Source: Anaerorhabdus sp036641015
Lineage (GTDB): Bacteria > Bacillota_I > Bacilli_A > Erysipelotrichales > Erysipelotrichaceae
Direction of reading: 5' to 3'
NCBI RefSeq assembly: GCF_036641015.1
Contig: NZ_JAVWFO010000013.1
Span: 1 to 35,904, forward strand
Length of the DNA: 35,904 bases
The notes under the pieces: model-generated
Databases searched by the model: none
What the model saw: only the letters and a program-made list of their open reading frames with translations
Told to the model about the DNA's origin: nothing
Position numbers and translations under genes: made by a program
Shown: positions 23,445 to 30,983 of the stretch, piece after piece
Numbering within the stretch: position 1 is the first letter of the stretch
Layout: every line of letters starts with the position of its first letter

Positions 23445-24605
23445 ATGAAGAAAATTGTAAATATAGATATCGTTACAAAAGATGGCATACTTAAAGATCA
23501 TGAAGTACTTGTGAAAGATGGAATAATTAGAAAAATTGCATCAAGAATTCATGATGAAGTAAATGAAGTAATCGATGGACAAGGTGGATATCTTGTACCA
23601 GGATTTATTGATATTCACTCGGATTATATCGAACAACTTGCAGCACCACGAGTAACAAGTGTTATGGATTTTAGTTTAGCTTTATATGAATTCGAAAGAG
23701 AATTAGTTACACATGGGATTACAACGATGTATCATTCTATTTCATTCCTAAAAGATACAGGTAAGAAAGCATTGCGCAAACCAGAAAATGTAAAGAAGAT
23801 GATTGAGTTAATTGACAAGAGTCATAAACAATTGCACTTAGTTCATCATCGTTTTCACTTGCGTCTAGAACTAGATAACATCGATGTATATAACGATGTA
23901 GTGGATTATATAAAAGATGATAAAGTACATCTAATATCATTTATGGATCATACTCCAGGACAAGGACAATATCGTGATTTAGAAATCTATAAGAAATCTT
24001 ACATTAATGATGAAGGTTTAACAGAAGAACAAGTTAATGAAAAAATGAATGCCTTAATGACAAAAGAGAAATTAACTTTGGATAAAATTATTCAAATTGC
24101 GGATTTAGCAGAAGAACGTCATATTCCAATTGCATCTCATGATGATGACTCGATTGAAAAATTAGATGTTATCAAAAACTTCCATGCAACAATATCAGAA
24201 TTTCCAATCACAATGGAAGTACTTCAAGAAGCATATCATCAAGGATTTCATACAGTAGTGGGAGCACCTAATATTTTATTAGGAGGATCTCATGCAGGGA
24301 ACTTGAGTGCAAAAGAAGCAATTGAAACAGGATGTGCTGGCATACTTTGTTCAGATTATTATCCTGCATCATTATTGCATGCGGTATTCATGATGGTAGA
24401 TAGTGGACAACCATTACACGAGATGATCAATAAGGTAAGTTTAAATCCTGCTAAAGCCGTTAACATTGATCATGAAGTTGGATCAATTGAAGTAGGTAAG
24501 AAAGCAGATATGCTCATTGTAATGCGATTACCTGATAATTATCCAGCAATAACTCATGTATTTGTGGAGGGAGTTCTTGTATCAAACATGAACTATCGTG
24601 TTTAA
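23445..24605 (+). CDS. phnM: RPPn triphosphohydrolase PhnM
   Basis: 386 residues (E. coli 378). PhnM belongs to the amidohydrolase superfamily. It removes diphosphate from alpha-ribosyl-1-phosphonate-5-triphosphate to give the substrate of PhnJ. The metal site starts with P-G-F-I-D-I-H-S-D (His58, Asp60). L-V-H-H-R-F-H-L-R, S-F-M-D-H-T-P-G-Q-G and A-S-H-D-D-D follow, the expected ligands and family blocks. The C-terminal G-K-K-A-D-M-L-I-V is typical of amidohydrolases. AGGAGA precedes the start. In E. coli phnM follows phnL; here phnL comes two genes later. Confidence 0.95.
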   Translation: MKKIVNIDIVTKDGILKDHEVLVKDGIIRKIASRIHDEVNEVIDGQGGYLVPGFIDIHSDYIEQLAAPRVTSVMDFSLALYEFERELVTHGITTMYHSISFLKDTGKKALRKPENVKKMIELIDKSHKQLHLVHHRFHLRLELDNIDVYNDVVDYIKDDKVHLISFMDHTPGQGQYRDLEIYKKSYINDEGLTEEQVNEKMNALMTKEKLTLDKIIQIADLAEERHIPIASHDDDSIEKLDVIKNFHATISEFPITMEVLQEAYHQGFHTVVGAPNILLGGSHAGNLSAKEAIETGCAGILCSDYYPASLLHAVFMMVDSGQPLHEMINKVSLNPAKAVNIDHEVGSIEVGKKADMLIVMRLPDNYPAITHVFVEGVLVSNMNYRV

Positions 24606-24606
24606 T

Positions 24607-25218
24607 ATGATAACAAAAGAACCGACAATTAAAGAGAATTCTGTTATAGAGAATTGTGAGTTAGATGAATACACAGAAGTAGGTGTATTTAATCGGTTAG
24701 AGAATGTAATACTTGGTAAATTTTCTTATACAGGTGAATATTGCATTCTACAAAATGTAATTGTTAAGAATTACGCAAACATTGCGGCAATGGTAAGAAT
24801 AGGAGCAACGGATCATCCTATTGAAAGACCAACATTACATCATTTTACATATCGCAGAAAAATGTTTGGTTTAGTAGCAGAAGATGACATTGAATTCTTT
24901 AATGAAAGAAAAGCAAGAAAAACAATTATTGGTCATGATACTTGGATAGGGCATGGAGCAATTATAAAACCAGGTATTTCATTGGGTAATGGTTGTGTTG
25001 TAGGAAGTGGAGCAGTGGTAACAAAAAATGTAGAACCTTATGCTATTGTTGTAGGCAACCCGGCGCGAATATTAAAATACAGATTTACTACTCGCCAAAT
25101 TGAAGCGTTGGAAAAAATAGCGTGGTGGAATTGGCCAGCAGATAAAGTATTAAAAAATTGGGAAGATTTTACATTATCAATTGATGAGTTTATAAGAAAA
25201 TATGAGGTAGAAAAATGA
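24607..25218 (+). CDS. Hexapeptide-repeat acyltransferase of phosphonate operons
   Basis: 203 residues from ATG 24607, one base after the phnM stop (TAATATG), so reinitiation is likely; a GTG at 24598 in frame is the alternative, and neither has a clear ribosome site. The protein has left-handed beta-helix repeats, with I-G-H-D-T-W-I-G-H-G-A-I-I-K-P-G-I as the most regular part and V-G-N-P-A-R-I-L near the end. That is the pattern of xenobiotic/maltose acetyltransferases. A hexapeptide transferase family specific to phosphonate operons is known and has no proven reaction. N-acetylation of aminoalkylphosphonates, the job of PhnO in E. coli, is a reasonable guess; no phnO-type gene is here. Confidence 0.82.
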   Translation: MITKEPTIKENSVIENCELDEYTEVGVFNRLENVILGKFSYTGEYCILQNVIVKNYANIAAMVRIGATDHPIERPTLHHFTYRRKMFGLVAEDDIEFFNERKARKTIIGHDTWIGHGAIIKPGISLGNGCVVGSGAVVTKNVEPYAIVVGNPARILKYRFTTRQIEALEKIAWWNWPADKVLKNWEDFTLSIDEFIRKYEVEK

Positions 25219-25916
25219 ATGAAAGTTGTTTAGAAATAAAAAATCTATCAAAAGAGTTTACAGTATACAATGCCAATAAAGTTGTAAAAGCATGTGAAAA
25301 TATAAATCTATCTTTACAAAAAGGTGAATTTATTGGAATTACAGGAAGAAGTGGTAGTGGTAAATCAACAATACTAAAAGGCATTTATAGAACTAATTAT
25401 CCACAAAAGGGTGAAATATTTTATGAAAGTGATAAATATGGATGGATAGATTTGTGCAAAGCAACGGAAAGACAAATAGTTCATTTAAGAAAACATGAAA
25501 TAGGATATGTTTCACAATTTCTAAAAATAATGCCACGCACTACTGCAAGACAATTAGTAGAAAATGCTGTATTAGAAACAGGTGGAACAGAAATAGAAGC
25601 AAAAGAGAAAGCAACTATTATTTTAAAACATTTTGATTTAGATGAAACGTTGTGGGATGCATATCCTAACACATTCTCAGGTGGAGAAAAGCTGCGAGTA
25701 AATATTGCGATGGCAATGGTTAAAAAGCCAAAACTATTACTATTAGATGAGCCAACTGCGTCATTAGATAATGCAAGCAAAGTAAAAGTACGTACGTTAA
25801 TAGAACAACTTAAAAATGAAGGTACGACTATGTTAGGTATATTTCACGATTTAGAATTTATGGAAGGCTTGTGTGACAAAGAGTTTAATATGCAAAAAGG
25901 CGTTATTGAAAAATGA
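25215..25916 (+). CDS. phnL: C-P lyase ABC-type ATPase PhnL
   Basis: 233 residues (E. coli 226). Walker A G-R-S-G-S-G-K-S-T is at 44-52, the signature F-S-G-G-E-K-L-R follows, and Walker B is L-L-L-L-D-E-P-T-A-S-L-D. V-S-Q-F-L-K-I-M-P-R-T matches the PhnL-specific region after the Q-loop. PhnL is required with PhnI, G and H for forming the ribosyl phosphonate and is not a transporter ATPase. It overlaps both neighbours by four bases (ATGA), consistent with tight coupling. Confidence 0.93.
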   Translation: MNESCLEIKNLSKEFTVYNANKVVKACENINLSLQKGEFIGITGRSGSGKSTILKGIYRTNYPQKGEIFYESDKYGWIDLCKATERQIVHLRKHEIGYVSQFLKIMPRTTARQLVENAVLETGGTEIEAKEKATIILKHFDLDETLWDAYPNTFSGGEKLRVNIAMAMVKKPKLLLLDEPTASLDNASKVKVRTLIEQLKNEGTTMLGIFHDLEFMEGLCDKEFNMQKGVIEK

Positions 25917-26692
25917 AAGATTGGCACATTCATTCAGATTACTCCGATTCATCAAGAACAGTTGAACAAATAATTCAAATTGCAAAAGAAGTTGGATGTA
26001 CCAGCATATCAATTACAGATCATGATTCAGTTGATGGAACACAAGATGCAATGAAATATAAAAGTGATGAATTTAATGTAATCTCAGGTATAGAAATAAG
26101 TGCGTGGGATAATAAGATTTCTAAAGAAATTCATATTCTTGGATATAATTTTAATTTAGATGCAAAACATATTAATGCGTTATGTGAATACACAATTAAA
26201 CAACGCAAAGACATAGCATTTCAACAAGTAGAAATACTAAATAATCTTGGTTATGATGTTTCAATGAATGAAGTATATGAAAATCAAAAAAATAGTAAAA
26301 CAATTTATAAACAACACATTTTAAAAATATTAATTGAAAAAGGAATTACAGATCAATATTATGGTGATTTCTATAAAATGATGTTTAAGAATAATGGTCC
26401 ATGTCAATTTAAAATAAGTTTACCAAGTGTAGAGGATGCTATTGAAAGTATTCATCGTGATAATGGAATAGCAATCTTGGCGCATCCATTTAATAGTAAA
26501 TGTATAGATGAAATACAACGTTATAAAGAAATGGGTATTGATGGTATAGAAACAAATCACAGTTCACAAAATGCTAAAGAAAGAATAGTATGTCACAATA
26601 TTGCAATACAATATGACTTGATAGAAACTGGAGGCAGTGATAATCATGGTGAATATGGAAATGAACCAGAAATCGGAAGTGGTCTTAAATAA
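25913..26692 (+). CDS. PHP-domain phosphoesterase, likely PhnPP-type cyclic ribose phosphate hydrolase
   Basis: 259 residues. PHP metal motifs occur in order: H-x-H at 5-7 with Asp9, T-D-H-D (35-38), G-I-E-I-S, A-H-P-F and the closing G-S-D-N-H-G. In the C-P lyase pathway the product 5-phosphoribosyl 1,2-cyclic phosphate must be opened. E. coli uses PhnP, a metallo-beta-lactamase-fold enzyme that is absent here. A PHP enzyme from Eggerthella lenta (PhnPP) is known to hydrolyse this compound, and the position in the operon fits the same role. The start overlaps phnL by four bases. Confidence 0.82.
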   Translation: MKDWHIHSDYSDSSRTVEQIIQIAKEVGCTSISITDHDSVDGTQDAMKYKSDEFNVISGIEISAWDNKISKEIHILGYNFNLDAKHINALCEYTIKQRKDIAFQQVEILNNLGYDVSMNEVYENQKNSKTIYKQHILKILIEKGITDQYYGDFYKMMFKNNGPCQFKISLPSVEDAIESIHRDNGIAILAHPFNSKCIDEIQRYKEMGIDGIETNHSSQNAKERIVCHNIAIQYDLIETGGSDNHGEYGNEPEIGSGLK

Positions 26693-27455
26693 GTTTAATG
26701 ATGCTAAAGCGATAGTTTTAAAAATAGGTAATTCATTAAAACACAAAACAAATATTATAATTAATAAAAAAAATAATGATATTAGTGATTTAGTAACCAA
26801 TTATGATATAGAAGTTCAAACTGAAATAATGGAAACATTAAAACAAAAATATATTGATGATTCATGGTTGTGTGAAGAAAATGTAAATGAAATATTAAGC
26901 AGTGATTTATGGGTTTTAGATCCAATTGATGGTACTACAAATTATATAAGTCATCATTGTGATTATGCAATTTCATTGGCTTATTATCATCATGGAAAGC
27001 CAACGTTTGGAATTGTTTACGATGTAGTTAAAGATGAATTATTTCATTGTATAGTGGGCGATGGAGCATATTGTAATAATATAAAATTAGATGAATTACC
27101 ATTTTATAAAATGAATGAAAGTATTTTGAATGGCAGTTTAAAATCACTGTTAGGATTCAACGAGAAGCATGGTTTGGATTTGGTGAAAATTAGCAAAGAG
27201 ATTAGAGGACATCGTAGTTTGGGGTGTAGCTCATTAGCAATATGTCATCTTGCTCAAAATTTAGAGCAGTTATTTATTTCTAATCATATTAAAATTTGGG
27301 ATTATGCAGCTGCAAGATTAATATTAGAAGAGGTAGGAGGATGCATAGATATTTACTATACATTGAATACTTTAGATAGTAATCAAACATTCATAGCAGC
27401 AACATCGAAAAAATTATTAGATGAATTTTCAAAAAAATGTACAGAGTGGAATTAA
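26646..27455 (+). CDS. Inositol-monophosphatase-family phosphatase in the phn operon
   Basis: 269 residues from ATG 26646, which has GGAGG at 26630-26634; a GTG at 26637 lies too close to that site. The family metal motifs are present: an E-E pair (L-C-E-E-N, about 76-80), D-P-I-D-G-T-T-N at 92-99, and W-D-Y-A-A-A at 218-223, where the usual last residue is Gly. These lithium-sensitive enzymes remove phosphate from inositol phosphates, PAP or fructose-1,6-bisphosphate. The gene overlaps the PHP gene by 47 bases and ends at the operon terminator, so it is made with the C-P lyase. A role on a ribose phosphate such as ribose 1,5- or 2,5-bisphosphate, or on a phosphate-ester nutrient, is an inference. 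Confidence 0.85.
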   Translation: MVNMEMNQKSEVVLNKFNDAKAIVLKIGNSLKHKTNIIINKKNNDISDLVTNYDIEVQTEIMETLKQKYIDDSWLCEENVNEILSSDLWVLDPIDGTTNYISHHCDYAISLAYYHHGKPTFGIVYDVVKDELFHCIVGDGAYCNNIKLDELPFYKMNESILNGSLKSLLGFNEKHGLDLVKISKEIRGHRSLGCSSLAICHLAQNLEQLFISNHIKIWDYAAARLILEEVGGCIDIYYTLNTLDSNQTFIAATSKKLLDEFSKKCTEWN

Positions 27456-27486
27456 CTCAATTTTTACACGGAGTTAATTCTTTTTT
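27449..27486 (+). terminator. Terminator between C-P lyase genes and phnDCE
   Basis: A 10-bp stem GAATTAACTC/GAGTTAATTC (27449-27458 with 27471-27480) followed by six T. The stop codon of the phosphatase gene lies inside the left arm. It separates catabolic genes from uptake genes in the same direction. Confidence 0.88.
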
Positions 27487-27535
27487 CATATAAAGAAACT
27501 ATAGTAATAGTGTAGGGTAACTACGCGGAGGATAT

Positions 27536-28507
27536 ATGAAAAAATTATTACTAGCACTATTATCACTTGTATTATTAGCGGGATGTCAAACATCAAATAA
27601 CAATTCAAATTCAGAAACAACAAATAAAACATTAGATACAATCACAGTAGCATTTTTACCAAATGAGGGATCAGGTTCAATTAGTACTGTAGATCAAATG
27701 TTGATTGATGAATTACAAAAAGCATTAGGTGACGATATAAAAATTAATGGAATAGTTTGTGATGACTATTCAGCAGTAACAGAAGCAATGCTTACTGGAA
27801 CTGCACAAATCGCATGGGAATCAGGTGCAACATTTGTAGCAACTAAAATGGAAGATGATGCAATTATTCCACTTGTTACTTATGGTGTAGATGGTGATGT
27901 AAAACAAGCATCATACCCAGCGTTTATTGCAACTAATAAAGAAAATGAAAAAGATTTTGAAGGTAAGTCAAAAGAAGAACAATATGAACAATTAGTTGAT
28001 AAGTCATTCTCATTTGTGTCTGCGACATCAACATCAGGAAGACTTGTACCAACTACAACACTATTCATGGCATTTGGTCCTGATGGAAATGGTAAAGTTG
28101 AAAACAAATCACAAGTATTTGAAAAAACTACAAGTGATGGTGGATTATTCTCAGAAGTTCAATTTGGTGGGAATCATCCAGGAAGCGTACAACTTATTGT
28201 AGAAAATAAAGTATACGCAGGAGCATTCTGTTGTAAATATGGTGATGACTTTATGGATCAACTATATATTATTGATGAAGTAGATGTACCTAATGGACCA
28301 TTATGGGTCAATTCAGATTATATTAATGCCGATATGCAAGAAGCAATTATTAATCACTTTGTAGCTATGACTCCTGAAAATTCAGTGGAAAACTTCTTCT
28401 CTAATGAAGATGGATTCTTCTTTGAAAGTGATGGAGCTGGAGCAAATAGATTCGTTAAAATACCTGACGGATTCTATGATTTCTTATACGAAATGTATAA
28501 AGATTAG
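27536..28507 (+). CDS. phnD: Phosphonate ABC transporter substrate-binding lipoprotein PhnD
   Basis: 323 residues. It has a lipoprotein signal with lipobox L-L-A-G-C (Cys17) and an Asn/Ser/Thr-rich linker, so it is tethered outside the membrane. PhnD/SsuA-type features are V-A-F-L-P-N-E-G, I-A-W-E-S-G-A-T, Y-P-A-F-I-A, and the helix-start S-A-T-S-T-S-G-R-L-V-P, which in E. coli PhnD binds the phosphonate group. It collects phosphonates, possibly phosphate or phosphite, for PhnC/PhnE. GGAGG precedes the start. Only about 50 bases separate it from the terminator upstream, and no convincing promoter is visible there, so its expression may depend on partial read-through. Confidence 0.93.
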   Translation: MKKLLLALLSLVLLAGCQTSNNNSNSETTNKTLDTITVAFLPNEGSGSISTVDQMLIDELQKALGDDIKINGIVCDDYSAVTEAMLTGTAQIAWESGATFVATKMEDDAIIPLVTYGVDGDVKQASYPAFIATNKENEKDFEGKSKEEQYEQLVDKSFSFVSATSTSGRLVPTTTLFMAFGPDGNGKVENKSQVFEKTTSDGGLFSEVQFGGNHPGSVQLIVENKVYAGAFCCKYGDDFMDQLYIIDEVDVPNGPLWVNSDYINADMQEAIINHFVAMTPENSVENFFSNEDGFFFESDGAGANRFVKIPDGFYDFLYEMYKD

Positions 28508-28518
28508 AGGAGATAAAC

Positions 28519-29289
28519 ATGACGCAAGTTTTACAAATGGATTCTGTATATAAAATCTACGATAACAAAATCAAAGCATTGAATAATATTTCGGTTGAAG
28601 TAAATGTAGGAGAGTTAGTTTCTATTATAGGACCTAGTGGTGCAGGAAAATCAACATTACTACGTACTATTAATAGAATGATTGATGTATCTGAAGGGGA
28701 TATATTGTTTAATGGTGTCGATGTTGTAAAAGCAAATAAACAAGAATTGAAGACAATCCGTAAGAATATTGGGATGGTTTTCCAACATTACAATTTAGTT
28801 TATCGTTCAAGTGTATTGGAGAATGTATTACATGGTAGACTTGCAAACTATAATTGGTTTCAATCATTATTAAAACAATATCGTAAAGAAGATGTAGATT
28901 CAGCTATGAGTATTCTTAAAATGTTAGGATTGGAAGATCGAGCATATGATCGATGTTCAAAATTATCTGGTGGCCAAAAGCAACGTGTTGGAATTGCACG
29001 AGCATTAGTACAAAATCCTAAAATGATATTGTGTGATGAACCAATCGCATCATTAGATCCACAATCAAGTAAAGTAATCATGGAGTATTTAAAGAATATA
29101 GTAGAATCTACTAAAATTCCATGTCTTGTGAATTTACATCAAGTAGATGTAGCGATGCATTATTCAGATCGTATTATTGGTATGCATCAAGGTGAAATAG
29201 TGTTTAATGGTAAACCAAGTGAATTAACAGATGAAATGATTGAAAAAATTTATGGTGTTAAGATGGAAGATTTAATTAATCAGGGTTAA
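28519..29289 (+). CDS. phnC: Phosphonate ABC transporter ATPase PhnC
   Basis: 256 residues, normal length. Walker A is G-P-S-G-A-G-K-S-T at 38-46, the Q-loop is V-F-Q-H-Y-N-L-V, the signature L-S-G-G-Q-K-Q-R-V-G-I-A-R-A-L, and Walker B I-L-C-D-E-P-I-A-S-L-D. L-H-Q-V-D-V-A-x-x-Y-S-D-R near the end is characteristic of PhnC. GAGGAGA lies before the start, 11 bases after phnD. It powers uptake through the two PhnE proteins. Confidence 0.96.
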   Translation: MTQVLQMDSVYKIYDNKIKALNNISVEVNVGELVSIIGPSGAGKSTLLRTINRMIDVSEGDILFNGVDVVKANKQELKTIRKNIGMVFQHYNLVYRSSVLENVLHGRLANYNWFQSLLKQYRKEDVDSAMSILKMLGLEDRAYDRCSKLSGGQKQRVGIARALVQNPKMILCDEPIASLDPQSSKVIMEYLKNIVESTKIPCLVNLHQVDVAMHYSDRIIGMHQGEIVFNGKPSELTDEMIEKIYGVKMEDLINQG

Positions 29290-29293
29290 ATAA

Positions 29294-30070
29294 ATGAGCT
29301 ATCTAAATAAAAAAAGAAATCTGTTAATTCTTGGAATATTAGTTTTAATTATAGGGACAATTTTTATTGGGAATACAATTCAATTTGAATGGGTTAATTC
29401 TATTACCAATTTCTCAAAAGGGGTTGCACGATTCATAGAACTTTACTTGCCACCAGATTTAAGTGATTTAGGTCCTATGATTCAACAAATGGGAATAACA
29501 ATTTTACTTGCAGGGGCAGGTTCTTGTGTAGGGATGATACTTGGCTTATTGTCTGCAATCGCTATATCTAAAAAAACTGGTAAAAATAAAGTATTAAAAA
29601 TAACTGTTCGATTTATTGCATCGCTTACACGTAATATACCAGAGGGTGTGTGGGCAATTATCTTATTAATAAGTTTTTGGTTTGGTGAGTTTCTTGCGTT
29701 TCTTGTATTATCAATTATCTCATATGGTTTCCTAACACGTGTCTATGCAGATGCGATTGATGAAACTAACTCAGCGTGCATAGAGGCTTTAGAGGCTACA
29801 GGTGCAACTTATTGGCAAATCATATTTTGTGCAGTAATACCAGAGGTAATGCCATCACTTATTTCTTGGGGATTATATTCAACTGAAAATAATATTCGTT
29901 CATCAACAATTATTGGAATGTTAACAGGGAGTGGAATTGGATACTTAATTAGTAACTATAAACATTTTAGACAGTTTACATCATTATTCACTGCGATTAT
30001 TTTGGTGGTAATTGTAATTCTTGTCTTTGACCAAACTTCAAGTTATGTACGAAGGAGGATTATGGATTAA
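29294..30070 (+). CDS. phnE: Phosphonate ABC transporter permease PhnE (first)
   Basis: 258 residues with about six hydrophobic helices. The EAA loop that contacts PhnC reads E-A-L-E-A-T-G-A-T-Y-W-Q followed by A-V-I-P-E-V-M-P, and R-N-I-P-E-G-V-W is also family-typical. It starts four bases after phnC and overlaps the second permease by one base (TAATG), so the two should form a heterodimeric channel. Confidence 0.93.
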   Translation: MSYLNKKRNLLILGILVLIIGTIFIGNTIQFEWVNSITNFSKGVARFIELYLPPDLSDLGPMIQQMGITILLAGAGSCVGMILGLLSAIAISKKTGKNKVLKITVRFIASLTRNIPEGVWAIILLISFWFGEFLAFLVLSIISYGFLTRVYADAIDETNSACIEALEATGATYWQIIFCAVIPEVMPSLISWGLYSTENNIRSSTIIGMLTGSGIGYLISNYKHFRQFTSLFTAIILVVIVILVFDQTSSYVRRRIMD

Positions 30071-30909
30071 TGAGTGAAATACAACTTGTAAATAGTGATT
30101 TTAAATCAAGTAAATCAAAGCGTTATAAACTAAGAAATAAAGAGGTAAGTGATCAATTAATTAAAGTAATACTAGGATTATTTGTTGTATCATTAGTAGT
30201 ATTTCTTTTAACTGCGACATATAAATGGGATCAGTTTAGACCTGATATCGTTATGGAAATGGCAGCATCATTTTTAAGATTTGATGCATTAAAATTAAGT
30301 GAAATGACATATATTGCATCACTATTAGTTAACACTGTATTTTTAGGTGTATTGTCTACGGTTCTTGCGGCAGTTTTGGCTTTTCCGTTTGGCTTACTTG
30401 CCGCAACGAACTTATCATCTGTAAGATGTTCAAATGTGATAAAATCAATCGCGAGTTTTGTGCGAGCAGTTCCTACAATTATTTGGGTATTAATCTTTAT
30501 ATCATCATATGGGTTAAGTGCTACAACAGCTGTTGTAGGAATGATATTCCATGGATGGGCATTCTTTGTAAAGTCATACAGTGAAAGTTTTGAAGAGGTA
30601 GATTCAGGGATCATTGAAGCTTTAAAAGCTAGTGGAGCTAGTTGGTTTCAAGTTATTACAGAAGCTGTACTACCATCATGCATGACACGTATTATTGCTT
30701 GGTTAGCGATGAGAAGTGAAATAAATTTTGCGGTTGCCGTAGTAGTTGGTCCAGCAATTGGAGTAGCTGGAACAATTGGTAGTGTAATCAATGCATACTC
30801 AAGAAGTGGTTTTTATCCAGGGTTAGGTTTTTCAATCTTATGTGTATTTCTAGTGGCGTTCTTGTTTGAATTACTAATTAATAAATTACGTACAAATACT
30901 ATTGATTAA
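30070..30909 (+). CDS. phnE: Phosphonate ABC transporter permease PhnE (second)
   Basis: 279 residues with a polar N-terminal stretch of about 35 residues, then six hydrophobic segments. The EAA loop reads E-A-L-K-A-S-G-A-S-W-F-Q with A-V-L-P-S-C-M-T, and R-A-V-P-T-I-I-W is the PhnE signature. AGGAGG lies about ten bases ahead, inside the end of the first permease. Paired PhnE genes are common in Bacillota. The unit ends at the shared hairpin at 30948. Confidence 0.93.
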   Translation: MSEIQLVNSDFKSSKSKRYKLRNKEVSDQLIKVILGLFVVSLVVFLLTATYKWDQFRPDIVMEMAASFLRFDALKLSEMTYIASLLVNTVFLGVLSTVLAAVLAFPFGLLAATNLSSVRCSNVIKSIASFVRAVPTIIWVLIFISSYGLSATTAVVGMIFHGWAFFVKSYSESFEEVDSGIIEALKASGASWFQVITEAVLPSCMTRIIAWLAMRSEINFAVAVVVGPAIGVAGTIGSVINAYSRSGFYPGLGFSILCVFLVAFLFELLINKLRTNTID

Positions 30910-30947
30910 TATTAAATAAATTGTAAAAAGTTAGTTTGTGAATAATA

Positions 30948-30983
30948 AAAAGTAGAACTTATTTTGATTTAAGTTCTACTTTT
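30948..30983. terminator. Bidirectional terminator between phnE and the helicase gene
   Basis: A perfect 14-bp stem AAAAGTAGAACTTA/TAAGTTCTACTTTT (30948-30961 with 30970-30983) with an eight-base loop. A and T tracts serve both directions. The helicase stop codon lies in the stem. Confidence 0.88.
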
